64,000 nt of DNA from Brachycybe producta. Lineage: Eukaryota; Arthropoda; Diplopoda; Playtdesmida; Andrognathidae. The notes beneath the pieces were generated by a model. The model searched no databases. It was given only the letters and a program-made list of their open reading frames with translations, and was not told the DNA's origin. Positions 11,501 through 22,508 of the stretch are shown here, piece by piece. The stretch lies in assembly GCA_036925085.1 (NCBI GenBank), contig JAUPFP010000024.1, positions 3,493,549 through 3,557,548 of the forward strand, read 5' to 3'. A program made the translations under genes and the position numbers. Within the stretch, counting starts at the first letter, position 1, and the number at the start of each line of letters is the position of its first letter.

Positions 11501-14500
11501 TTAGCATTAGCCACTGCATTGCCAATGCCATCTGTGGAGACAAAAGCAAAATAAGTATTCAGCCACCTTTTAAGGTCCACAAATAGGTAGATGTAATTAG
11601 AATTAACATTTGAATACCTCGGAGACATCATCGGTATGGACATCCGGAAAAGGCACTGTGTAATTGTCATCCAACGACGAAATTGCTTCGATAGTCGATG
11701 GTGAAGGTATCAGTGTGGTCACTTCCGGTAATATATGTGTAGTATTCGCTGGGTATTTGCTTTGAAGGCAATTGACTCCTTCCCAATCTTCAAAGGGAAA
11801 GAAGTTCAATTAAGTTAGGTGTATTTGTTAAAAGTCTGGTTATTCTGTTTTTTGTCACGAGTAAAAATTCATTGAAACTTGGAAGAGTTTTAGAAACTAG
11901 AAGGGTAGCTTATTTTGAAAGATACGATCTGTATAATTCAGTTACTCTTTAGTTTATAACAGTGCCGTCTTAAGAATTACTGGGGCCGTGGGTTAAGGAA
12001 AAAACGGGGGCCACAGGCCCAACCACAAATGTTACATTTAAATATAGTTTTGTTAGCATAACTAGGACGTTAGCATGTTAAGTAAAAGTTATGAAATGGG
12101 GCCTTTTAAAACTAATGGGGCTTTGGGCTACAGGCCCTGCTAGCCCGTGCCTTAAGATATGGTTTGTAACACTTTGAATTTATCCTTTTGTGTTGCTTTT
12201 CGGAAACTGCAAAATAAGGCAGAGTTTCAAAATCAGCTAGCTGTTCATAAAACATATCCAGTAGAATAGACAACGGCCAAAACATGTAAAGTAGAATAAT
12301 GGAAAACGGTGCAGATAAAAGTATAAAAGCAATTTTCAAAAAAAAAAGTTTGAAAACTAGAATAGTAAAATGAAAGTAGACAGAAAAAAAAATGTCATGG
12401 GGGATGTCTTTCGGAATTAACAATTGTGGTTAATCATGTTCAACGAAAGATCTTAAAAAGAGCTCATGTTTTTTTTTATGAAAATGCTTTCTTGAACCTT
12501 CTCAACAGGGTTCTAAGTGCTAAGTTGCTAACAGAAAATATTCTTCTGAAACGTACTCAGTAGATAACATATTTTAATTTTTCTTATTGTGTTGGAACTT
12601 GGAACACTGTTTAGAGGTTTCAAGACGAAGTTCAAGTACTAAGTTTTCTTGAAGTCGGTTTAAATTACATTTGAATGTTTGCATGATTTTACGTTTTAAG
12701 TTGTATTCAGAAAAATAAGTTTCAATTGTTTCTTCTGTACCTTTGGGATAGGATTTACTGAATTTAGAACTTTTGTTTTCAAAGTTTCACATGCAACTTT
12801 TATAACAAAGAGAGAGAGAGAGGAAATATTTTAGAAACTAGAATAGTAAATGAATGGGAACTAAAAGTATTTTCATGTGCGTGAACAAAATTCGACATTT
12901 TATCAACTAGAAAAAAGGGAAACATACATTTCAATCGATAAAAAAGTTTAATTTACACGATATCAACATGCAAATGCACTTTTAACCTGTTTTATTTTCT
13001 ATTCAATGTATTCATGTTTCAACCTTTATGGTGAAACGTTGAAAATCCTGACTTTTTCGGTTTTAAATGGACATGAGATTTGTATATATTTTTTTCTCGT
13101 CTCCATTTGGTCGCTTTTTTCAAACGCTATCTGATGATTTGTGAAAAATGTCTGGAAACTTTTATTTTGCATTATTAATGGAGTTCTTTTTTATATATTT
13201 ATATAAAAAGCTCTTCAGTAAATAAGCGGTCGTAATGCCCTTTGTCCATCTTGAGTTGTACTGATCTCAAACAATGATGGGGTTGGAGGTAAGAATCTAG
13301 AAATGTTACTAAGTAATGTGGTTGGAAGGTATGCATGCTGGCAGTGGAAGGACATAATAAGGAATATTAACCAAAAGGCAGTTCTACCCAGCACTAAGAT
13401 TTCGTTTGCCCCGCCCTTTTATGTGCGTCATCAATTTTTAATTGGTTTGTTACTTGGTCTGATGTCACATGCCCCGCCCTTTTATGAGGGACGGCTATTT
13501 CTAATTGGTTGATATTTGGTCTGACGCTCATAAAAGGGCAGGGCAAACGAAATCTTAGTGATGGGCAGAACTGTCTTTTATTTTGTCCTTCCACTGCCAG
13601 CATGCATACCTTCCAACCACATTACTTAGTATCATTTCTAGCCTCCACAACCAATACTCGTCTTGCGTTTTTAAAGAAACGTACAAAGAGTTGTTAAAAG
13701 TTCCATCACTTGCCTGGTAAACATATTTTCCGTCCAGTGATAGGATCACATTTGAAGTGACCTTCTTGGTCGTTATTCTTTGGAATACAAAGGACATCGC
13801 AGAAAGAACCGAAGTAATTCGGATCACAAGATGATGTAAACGTTACGCTCAATCTGGGAGAGAAAAAAAAACGTTTTATTTTTAGTACCATAAGAAAATA
13901 AAAGGATGTTAGTTGGAATTTTTTTAAAAAAACAAAGATTACTTTGTACGACTTTGCATCGTTCGAGTGGTGGACGTTCCAATTGTCGGACTGAGGTAGC
14001 TCGTCCATAGGTTGTCAACTATATCATCTTTGGAAAACCGATCATAATCCAAAGCTTGAACTTTTAGATTGAGTCCACCCTATTTTTTACATTAGAACGG
14101 GAAAATTTGAAACAAAACGATTATCGTCACTTTATCCGTTCATTTTATTTTGAAACATCGTTTTGAATCCCCCCCCCCCAATCCTCCCTCTAAAAAGACT
14201 TTGCTTTGTTTTTGTAAATTCTTATCAATTGCAATAATAGTATAATCTGTACAAATTTTAAAAGTTTATTTTTATTTATCATCTTATGGAAACAGGAGTT
14301 TATTTATTGTTAGGGCATTAAAGGCTTTCGTACTTAAAAAAAAATGAAGGTTGCGGAATAGATATTTATTTTGTTTTAGGCGACCATCCATCCACCTTTG
14401 GATGGCGCTACTGCAGCTGCGAATGTGTTGCTCCGTAGACGTTTTTGTAAAATTTAGGTGCAAAAACGTCAAGCGGACGTTTTTTTATCCTTCCCTCCCC

Positions 14501-16116
14501 CCCCCCCCCCCCCCCCGCCAGGCATAAACTCAACGACAGCGGAGCGAAACCGTCTTTATTAAATGACTTTTAGAGATGAGAAGGCCCTCAACAGAGTGGC
14601 ACCTTTTTTTTTTTCTTTCTTCTTACCTCCCAGTGGTTTATGGGAACGATGAGTGGTGATATATTTCCCAGGTTAATCGGTGATCTTCCCAGAGCACCTG
14701 TCGTTTTACTTAAATAAGTACATGGCGAAATTCTTCGTCCACTTTGAAATATATAACGTAAATAAAACAAGAATATTTGAAATCAATAAAAGTCACATTA
14801 AGTCATTCTCTGTCTTTAAGAAGCTTTAAAAACTAGAATGGAAGCTCAAATAAATTAAGGGATATTTTAATGTTGTGATTATGTTTTAAAAATAAGCTTT
14901 TTTTATGTCAGTTTGAAAAGCTAAGACTATTTTGTTACATTTTTTTATATAAAAGTTTATTTTGAAAGATACAATGAGAATACTATTAAGTGTGATCCAG
15001 GTACCGTTTTAGTTTCTAACACAATTTTAATTTTTCTTCAAACGGAAGTCACACTGGCTATTTTTCTCGGAATATTCTGTGTTATTTCTGTGAATTTTGT
15101 ACAGTTTCTTGCACAAAAAAAAAACAACGAAGATGAGTGTTTTCTGCAAGAAACAAACGACTTTTAAGTGTTGCAAGAATATCTTCACATTGGTATTTGC
15201 AATTGATTCAAGAACGTGTATTGCTTGGAAATCTTGCTCATAAGAATAGGCAATGTGTTCGCAGCTTTAAAGCCGGTCTACTTGCGGTCTACAAGACGTT
15301 GCATGTGGACTGGGCTTATAGTTTCGTTACTGAAAAACCTTGTATAGAATTGCCAAAGTTCGAAAATCAGGCTGTTTTTATAAAATATTTTAATTAAACA
15401 TTGTTTTTTGCTGACTGATTATTTTAGTTGATTATATTTTAGGGGGGACGACAGGAAATGAAGTTTTCAAAAATCAAGAGTATATGGTGTTATGTTGTGT
15501 GGGGCCTCTTTGTAGTGAAGAGAATGTTTAGTGACCTTTCTATTGTGAACTTTGATGGATGGATTAATGGATCATTTGGAACATTAGTAAAAAAAAAAAA
15601 GTTCTTAAAACTTTTGTAACCATAAAAGGAAATCGTAAAGGAAGTAGTTCTGAATATGATCGACGACTTCTTTTATTGAGAAAAAGAAAGTCACAGTTTG
15701 CGATAGAAAAGAAGATAATCCTCATATTTATTCTCTCTTTGATTTTTTTTTTACTCCAGTGACCAATGATGATATTTTGTTTTTTACACTCAATACTCAT
15801 CATATTTCAACAGAATTTAATCATTCATTTCTCATTTTAACATCCGGAGATTATTTTAATTTTGAGGTTTTCATTTGTTAAGTTGTTTATTTTTGCTCAA
15901 ATATTGAATTTCAGAAATTAACAATACTTATTGTTTCAAGTAGAAAGAAAAAAAAAAACATAAAGATAAAAAGTATGGTTACCTATTTAGCCTGTCGACG
16001 CAAAATTTAAATTTAAAGTCACATGGACCAAAGACGTCACATTTGACATAATAGGGAGCAGTAAAAGTGCCCAAATAAATCTTCACTGTGGCTTTTGCAT
16101 CAGCTGCTTGAAATAC
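7493..16116 (-). CDS. Notch-ligand-like membrane protein: MNNL + DSL, no EGF repeats
   Basis: Minus-strand exons in transcript order: 16116-15983, 14741-14627, 14079-13943, 13853-13714, 11787-11618, 11009-10907, 10839-10698, 10574-10379, 9592-9504, 7646-7493 (stop TAA). Phases agree throughout and give 459 residues. Residues 1-128 form an MNNL (N-terminal Notch-ligand) domain, with CDFKFKFCVDRLN and LKVQALDYDRFSKDDIVD. The DSL domain is 138-182, with six Cys at spacing 8, 3, 12, 8, 8 (CDPNYFGSFC...EGHFKC...DWEGVNC). A Ser/Thr-rich, N-glycosylation-rich linker follows, then an unrecognised part (~225-379), a transmembrane helix at 380-401, and a tail starting with a basic stop-transfer stretch. 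Known Delta/Serrate/Jagged ligands carry EGF repeats after DSL; none is seen here. The donor at 13713 is GC, not GT. The signal-peptide exon upstream of 16116 was not found. The last exon rests on frame, stop and polyA signals, with a weak acceptor. Confidence 0.88.
8092..8262. mobile_element. family A foldback element (DSL-gene last intron)
   Basis: Left arm agaaactagaatgggtagct, right arm ending cgttctagtttctaac. Between them the mirrored core ..taaaataagcttttta / aaagtttattttgaaagat is present. No exact flanking duplication was seen. Confidence 0.75.
8438..8505. repeat. (AT)n microsatellite
   Basis: About 34 uninterrupted AT units. Open frames across it encode only Ile-Tyr repeats and are not genes. 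Confidence 0.95.
8677..8821. mobile_element. family C foldback MITE
   Basis: Ends cacaggcaactgtgcccagc and gctgggcacaattgcctgtg are inverted copies. Inside are cgcccttttatgaacgt-type blocks shared with family B. This ~145-bp copy is shorter than the one at 40665, and no clear target duplication was seen. Confidence 0.8.
9642..10355. mobile_element. family H transposon with family B copy nested inside
   Basis: Terminal repeats ggcagtgtccgaaaa and ttttcggacacagcc are flanked by a possible 3-bp aga duplication (9639-9641, 10356-10358). That is compatible with a PIF/Harbinger-like element but is too short to prove. The internal phrase ctcaagaaagcaagcat recurs in the copies at 49.1, 57.4 and 63.3 kb. 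A family B palindrome at about 9787-10005 (cgacgttg-type centre, gggcggagc blocks) splits it. It lies in the intron between exons 8 and 9 of the DSL gene. Confidence 0.65.
11035..11575. mobile_element. family E foldback (~540 bp) in DSL-gene intron
   Basis: The left part carries cagatggcgcgtgcctgcag and tcaagcgaacgtttttcagg. The right part mirrors these as aaaaaacgttcgcttcacg and tgccatctgtggagacaaaa. The core has family A-like arms (aagaaactagaat, tcatgatgatatctttc and the mirror). It sits between exons 5 and 6 of the DSL gene. Confidence 0.75.
11800..13284. other. DSL-gene intron: repeat debris
   Basis: Family A fragments lie near 11885-11965 (ttagaaactagaagggtagct) and 12830-12885. A diverged piece at 12480-12660 (aacttggaacactg, caagtactaagttttcttgaa) resembles stretches near 16.75 and 59.05 kb. 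No exon-like frame with splice sites was found. Confidence 0.5.
13285..13650. mobile_element. nested foldback: outer inverted repeat with family C inside
   Basis: Outer arms 13285-13365 and 13578-13648 are near-perfect inverted copies (ggtatgcatgctggcagtgg against ccactgccagcatgcatacc). The space between them holds a family C element (about 13378-13574) with cccgcccttttatg blocks. The whole lies 66 bases from the DSL exon 13714-13853, inside the following intron. Confidence 0.85.
14365..14520. mobile_element. family E fragment followed by a poly-C run
   Basis: gatatttattttgttttagg, gatggcgctactgcagctg and caaaaacgtcaagcggacg match family E left halves. It ends in a C-rich run of more than 20 bases (about 14490-14517), a place where read errors are likely. 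Confidence 0.6.
14820..15035. mobile_element. family A foldback element in DSL-gene intron
   Basis: Left arm ctttaaaaactagaatggaa, right arm ccgttttagtttctaacac, with mirrored cores in between. It lies in the intron between exons 14741 and 15983. Confidence 0.7.
15041..15975. other. rest of the same intron, nothing coding
   Basis: There is an open frame of 86 codons at 15137-15397 (+), opposite to the host gene and without motifs. Its front part, ttgcaagaa-type text, recurs near 63.55 kb, so it is probably repeat DNA. The rest is AT-rich filler. Confidence 0.4.
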
Positions 16117-16720
16117 CTTTTAATACAACAACAACAAAAAAAACCCTCAGCTTAATTCTTATGGCGGTGGCTGTAATTTCTAAACGGTATAAATAAATGT
16201 TCTGGTCAAGTATGCGTGGCTCATGACTTACGATTTATAATAGACTGGGGCAGGTTGTAGTTGGCCAGAGCATTAAGCTTTGATCAAGTACACCCTGCAT
16301 ATACCATCACAAAAATTGTTACAGAAAAGGAGTGACGTCATGAAAGAGATGATGTCGTCATTAGTATAAGTGTTGAGCTGTAAGCCGACGGAGACTTGAT
16401 CAGAGCAATTAAGTGGTCAACATAAATGTTAGCTGAAATATTTTAAGAAACTAGAAGAGACACTTAATAGCCATATTCTAAAACGTTACTTAAGTCAAAG
16501 TGAAAAGAAACTTAAACAAAGTTAAACTTAAAAACGAGTTTTGTCTTACGTCTTGGTTTAAGTCTAACTTTATTTTAAGCAAGATTTTCATCGTAATATC
16601 GTTAAAAAATAAACGTTTCAATGGCAATTTTTTTTGAAAATGATTACATTTCAACGTTATTTTTTATAAAAAAAAAGTTTATTTTGAAATAGTTTTTAAT
16701 GTTTCTAAATAGTTACTAGT
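16117..16720. other. upstream of DSL-gene exons: repeat fragments, first exon not located
   Basis: Piece 16260-16345 (ttggccagagcatt, tttctgtaac mirrored) is an inverted copy of 20360-20425. Piece 16480-16590 (ttctaaaacgttacttaag, taactttattttaagcaa) recurs at 54.3-54.8 kb. I saw no convincing signal-peptide exon ending in phase 0. Confidence 0.4.
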
Positions 16721-16724
16721 TAGT

Positions 16725-17630
16725 AAAAAGGTTCAAATTCAAAGAAGGAAACTTAGCACTCGAAAAACTTCAACCTCTAAAAAAAGGGGGTTCCAACTTA
16801 AAAAAATACCCTCGTACAAGGTTTTTCAACGAGCTGTAATCCAGCTTGGACGATTCTAACTGATACGATGCCATGGGTTGGACATGGAGGCTAGCAGTGA
16901 CGTAAACGTAGCTAGAAAAAAAAGGAGCGGTCAAATAGTGTAAAGCATATGCATTTGGAGCGGGAATGGTGTACAAAATAAATTATAACTAGGGCTCGGA
17001 TTTTGATGCAATATCAACCGGAATGTTTCTCAATTTGTGGCCCAAGTGCCAATTGTGAACGAATCAATCATTATCATTATTAGAGCAAACTGCAATTATG
17101 CTTTTTTTCTAATTAGAACAGGCTGGTTAGAGAGTCTAGATGTCTGGTTACTATCAGTTGTCAACTAGAGTTCTAGCCTCTAACTATTTTTTTTTAGTTA
17201 GAAAGAACAATTCCTTTTTATCTAAACGAGAGTATTACTTCACAATTGGCACTTGGGCCACAAATTGAGAAACATTCCGGTTGATATTGCATCAAAATCC
17301 GAGCCCTAATTATAACAAATAGTAAAAGAATGGATTTAGATTGAAATAGTTTTATTTTTTAAAACGCAAAAATACTTTTGAGAAAAATTAGCATTTTTTT
17401 TCATCTCACTGCTTTATTTGTAAATTTGTTTGTGATGTTTTTTTGCTTTTTTTATGCTTTTTTCTTTAACTACCTTTACATCACTCCTGCCTAGCCTCCA
17501 CCTCCAACCCATGGCATCGTCTCAGTTAGAATCGTTCCAGCTGGAACACAATATTTTTCAACATTGGAATCATACTCTTGACTCAAGAGACGGTTCCAAT
17601 GTTGAAGTTCAAGTGCTCTTGTTTACTATT
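16725..17630. mobile_element. outer inverted-repeat element interrupted by a hAT MITE
   Basis: 16850-16905 and 17492-17553 are inverted copies. The right one reads agcctccacctccaacccat then ggcatcgtctcagttagaat. The left one gives the same text on the minus strand with few changes. The hAT copy 16990-17308 splits it and is therefore younger. Confidence 0.65.
16990..17308. mobile_element. hAT-type MITE, family D, complete
   Basis: Starts tagggctcgg and ends ccgagcccta, with long mirrored arms. An exact 8-bp duplication ATTATAAC flanks it (16982-16989 and 17309-17316). Length 319 bp. The end motif and duplication size fit the hAT superfamily. It has no coding capacity. Confidence 0.92.
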
Positions 17631-18169
17631 CAATTAACTATCTTAATATTTAGACTAGGATGTAAAATGTATAATATATTCACCATGAATGCTATAAGTG
17701 ATGTTTTCCAAATTAATAAGAAATCGTAGAACATTATTATAAAAATTTTAAATTATGCTTTTAAAAGAAAATTTTCAGAAGTTTTTTTTTTGGACGTTTT
17801 TTTTTTTTCAAACTCGGTTTTGTTTGCTTTTTTTTTTTCAAACTATAAAATATGTCTTAAGTAGTAATTAATCTTCATGAAGTGTGACTTTGTTTACAGT
17901 CGTTTTTTCTATAAATGAAACATTGTGGTGACGTCAACTTTTTTTCTCATTCGTCTATAATTATTACAAATCTGATTGGTCAAAAGTTAGAAAGCAAAAA
18001 AAAAAAAAAAGGAAGTTTCTGATTATTCAAAGTTTAGATTGTAAACATGTGACTATTAGTTTGCTAATTAGTAATTAGACTATACTTATTTGTCACATGT
18101 TTTGATTTTCTATATATATAAAGCTGATTAATTATCGAACTCTATAAATATATATAAATAAGGAGAAAT
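17400..18169. other. AT-rich spacer
   Basis: Apart from the arm at 17492-17630 it holds only homopolymer-rich AT sequence. No gene signal was seen. Confidence 0.4.
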
Positions 18170-18780
18170 AGAAAATGTGTTAGAAACTAGAACGGTAGCT
18201 GAGTCACTTGATAGGATTTTCATGTTGATGACACATCTTTGAAATAAATTTTTCTAGACAAAAATTTAAAAAAAAAATATTATCTGCTTTAAAAGTTTTA
18301 TTATTTTCAAAACTGACATAAATTGCTTATTTTAAAAGGTAACGACTTGAAAAAGATCTTTAAGTGATCCGTTTCTAGTTTTTAAAACACTTTCTAACGT
18401 CTCTAAATCTTGCTTCTAAAAGATGGAATAACCAAGAGTTTATAAAGTGTGTGTATTTTACACTTTAAAACAAGCTTAAGAACAAAAATTGAAAGTTTGT
18501 TAAAAACTAGAAGTGTATCTGAATCACTTAAGGGTATTTTCATATTGATATCTTTCAAAATAAACTTTTTTTTTTTTTTAGAGATAAGCAGTTTAATAAC
18601 AGTTTAATTTTGGACTAATTTCAAACTTAATTGAGAGCTACCCCGTACGTACCCTTCTAGTTTTTAAAACACTTTAAAAGTTTCTCTTTAATTTTGGCTT
18701 TTGGAAGAGAGAGAGAGAGAGAAATACAAACAAAGAAAGAGTTGGAGGTGCGTTTTACACTTTAAAATCCACCTTAATTT
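18170..18780. mobile_element. two adjacent family A foldback elements
   Basis: The first has arms at 18178 (gttagaaactagaacggtag) and ~18395 (agtttttaaaacactttc). The second has arms at 18498 (gttaaaaactagaagtgta) and ~18675 (cttctagtttttaaaacac). The outer segment ttacactttaaaatccacc at ~18752-18770 is the family's far end. Confidence 0.7.
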
Positions 18781-20656
18781 ATTAATATTTAAGGTTGACT
18801 CTTTTGAGTTGACACAAAAACACGAAATTAAAAAAAAAGAACTTTTCAGTAATTTTTATTTTACGACGCGTATTCTTTTATTAGAGACAATTTTTATAAT
18901 AAAGAAAACAAATTTGAGGTTATTATACTCTCTTATTTGAGTGCATTTTATGTTCCGCTTGTATTTTTATTTCTTCATTTTCCTATTATATATTGGGTTG
19001 AATCTTAGTATTTTTAATCTCTTGAGATTTCATCTTTTGCATTATTAATGCTTTTTTTCCATTCAAGTACTTCGATTAGCTCTTTTTTAGACGGTTTTAA
19101 CAACGTTTCTTCGTCTTTTTGTGTTCATACATGTATATATGTTCAATTTGAAATATTAATTGAACTTTATCTTTAGGAGAAAACTGATGCAAATGAAATT
19201 AAAACATCCAAGATGAAGTTGTAGAAAGATTACTAGACAGAAAGGGAACTTATAAGTTTGTGAAGAACTGTGCTCTGGTCAAGTCTACTTGGCTTAGATC
19301 AAGGTTCTGTTTAAGAGCCTACAGTGAAAACAAACTTACAAAAATCTTCGCTTGTAGGCGCTTCTGTAGCTGTGACGTCAACTTGTGAAAAAAAAAATCA
19401 ATTTCAATACACTTTTGTCCGCCATCTTTTCTCTTATCGATGGATAGAAGTCGCTATATTTTAATAACGACTCTCTTTTTGATAAATATGCACTTACTGA
19501 AAAAGGAAGAGCAACTTTTGATCTACAATGGTGAGTAATTTGAGTCGTATACAATTAGTGGTCAAATTTTAGGGTATTATGAAACTTATTGTTAGTGGGA
19601 AATTTAGATCCTATAAAATGTATAAACGGAGGAGCTTTTCTGGCCTATGGGATTTAACATGGGCTAAAAAAAATACGAGATTTTAAAATGAAATTAAAAA
19701 TAGAAAAACTAATTATAAATTTTTACACAACTTATCACTAGATGAGCAATATTGTTTTGAACATATTGCAATTTGAATTTTGAAAATAATAATTTTTGTT
19801 GCAGAAAACAATACATTTGCCTGAACAATGTATTTTTTAAAATATGAATTTCTCTTTCTCATTTGCTTCAATGGCTTAGCTGTGGGGCGCCACTAAACGG
19901 CGAAAAGTGGAACTATAACTTGTCATCTGCTAATATTCAAAATGGCGTCACACATATAGGCTCTTAAGCTTATATCCCTTAAAGCAACTTTTCATGCAAT
20001 AAAACTTGCTATGTGACATGACAACTGCAACTTTTTAAAGAGCTTCCATAGAACTTACACACAAAAATAGTTTCACAAGTTGTTTTACTGAGTAAATAGT
20101 TGGAATTCAAAAAAAAAAATTGACATGCAATTACAAAACCTCTGATGGCCAAGTTATCATATCTCACATAAGTTTCAAAGAAAGTTTCATCAAGTTGAAG
20201 GTCAAATGACACACTACATACTTTTGAGTTGCATGTCTCATTGCAAGTTTTATTGCATATGTAAGTTTAGAGAAAAGTTGCTTGTGTGATAGAGACTTGT
20301 ATTAAAGGTCAAGTAAAGTAGCCATGTTCGCTTAGTCAAATGACAACTGGATTACCTCATTACATCACTCCTTTTCTGTAACTTTCATCCGGAAAAAAAA
20401 CAGGGTATACTTGGCCAGAGCATCAGTTATTGTATTTTGAATATAATGCTCTTATTTTGCATATGATTTTACTATTTTTTTTATATAAAAAACTCATGAT
20501 TATTATGATGATGATCTTGAATCATTAATTATGCATCTTAAAATAGATTATAATACATGGGTGTATATAATTTGATATAGATGATGATGATGACAATGAT
20601 GTAGATAAAATTGATGATGATGGCGACGGGAAGACTTCTGACGTAACCATATATAT
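18781..20656. other. gene-free stretch with repeat traces
   Basis: Contains the minus-strand motif AAGATGGCGGAC at ~19418-19429 (YY1-like) and a LINE-free AT-rich background. The piece 20340-20430 pairs with 16260-16345. No splice-supported exon was found. Confidence 0.4.
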
Positions 20657-20657
20657 G

Positions 20658-20821
20658 TTACTGTCAATCTGCGGAATCAGTCAATCTGCAGATTGCCTAG
20701 TGAATCTGCAAAATTAAATACATTTTATAGGTGTTGAATTTTGCAGATTCACTAGCAGGTTGTCCTTTGCAGATTGCCTAGGAAATCTGCAGATTGACTG
20801 ATTCCGCAGATTGACAGTGAC
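20658..20821. mobile_element. palindromic MITE built of 'aatctgca' repeats
   Basis: Arms 20658-20694 (ctgtcaatctgcggaatcag) and 20784-20821 mirror each other almost exactly. Inside, cagattgcctag and gaatctgcaaa also occur in inverted pairs. The phrase tctgca recurs about ten times in 165 bases. Confidence 0.8.
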
Positions 20822-22508
20822 ATAGATCAGCTTTTCATGTATATATACAGTACGTGTATATACATGTATATGGTTGTGGTGTCACTTCTATCTATCACTT
20901 CGAAAAAAAATACTTAAACAATTGAGTTAACACAATTAGTGTTCATAATTTATAAACGTAATTTATTCATAAGATGGATGATGAGAATTGTATATTAATT
21001 ATAAATGTTGAAATGGAAGAGAGAGTGGACATTTGGTGAGAGAAATACAAGGGGTGAAGGTGGGTGATTTTTAGAGAATGGTTTCAACTTATTTCTCAAG
21101 TGTGTTTTTTTTTCTCTCTCCATATTTTCTTTCATTTCATTTCTTTGTTTTTACAACAAGTGTAATTTATGAATGAAAACACAACTGGTGACGTCATAAA
21201 TAAATGTGTGACAGCTTGAATTGGACACGTACTTTTCTTATTATTCTTGAAATCCAATTTATTTATTTTTTTTTCTGAAAGCATTCAAGTACCTTTTGCC
21301 ACGCCCTCTTTTCTTTAGAAAACAATATGGTTAAACAATCAATATGTTTCTAAACTTTGAGGTCCAAATTCAAGAAGGAAATGTAGCATTTAAAGTGTTT
21401 AATAAAGCTATAAATGGGGATTGCAGTAAAATAATTGTTAAGCTAATCATACACTTTGAGAGACGGTCTGCAGACACGGACGGAGTCTTCCAAAGACCAA
21501 AATTCACACATTTTCAGGTCTGTAGACAGAAACAAACTTCACTTCAATGACAGACTTTGTCTGTGAGAGATCATGACAGCAGTGTTTAGCTAGCATAAGT
21601 CCAATATGAATTGGCTTATGGAAAAAATGCTATGCAATAAGCCCTCGATTTAACCACGGATTCGTAGATAGTAACTCCACTTTTTAATAATACAATACGT
21701 CGACTTAGGCAAAAACCTTTGGAACGAATTAATTGCATAAGTTGAGGACTTAAATGAGTTCATTTAAAACTTGAAGAGTATACGAAGGGTGAAAAGACTA
21801 AGTTCCAAAATAGTATCTTAGAAATTTAAACTTTTTATGGTAGTTTTTTTTTTTAAAAATGATAAAACTTTGCAATTTTTCTGGCATTAAAAACGTGTAA
21901 AAATGGAAAACGCCTTTTTTACACTTGGAAACCAACTTAAGGCTTTTTTTTTCTTCTGCGTAACTAAGATGGTAGCTTGAACACAGTTTTAGCATTTCTT
22001 TAGTAGCAACAATTTTAATTTTTATCTGCATAAGAAGAACAAACAAAGCTTTTCATTAACTTTTATGATCGTCATAATAATGTTAATAAGAAGTTTTTAG
22101 ATTACGTTTTAGCTCAGAAAACTTGGGAATGTTTTTGTCTGGACTCACATTTTACAATGGAGTCAATCCCACAAGTGTAGTATATACTGTATATAGCCTC
22201 TTCCTTAAGTTCCTTTGATAATGTTATTAAATGGCTTAATTATATGGATGCTTGAAGTTAGTGGGTTTTCAGGCACATTGGGGTTTTTGCACCCTGAGCT
22301 GTCTGTGAGTGTGTGTGTGCGCGCGCTTGAGTTGTTGTATGCTGTGTCACCAGGTCACGTGATCACCACTTTGATCTTTACAACCTAGCGGCCAAGATTT
22401 GGAGTGGCTTTTTTTTTTTTTTACTACGGATTGTTTTCTACATATGATAAAAAAAGATTACAGATATCGATTCAGCTCTGAAAACTGTTTACAAAACTGC
22501 AATAAAAT
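20822..22508. other. gene-free AT-rich stretch
   Basis: Open frames of up to 82 codons occur (21344-21550 +, 21798-22046 -) but show no motif, splice context or codon pattern of a gene. There is a short GT/GC run at 22306-22327. Confidence 0.4.
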
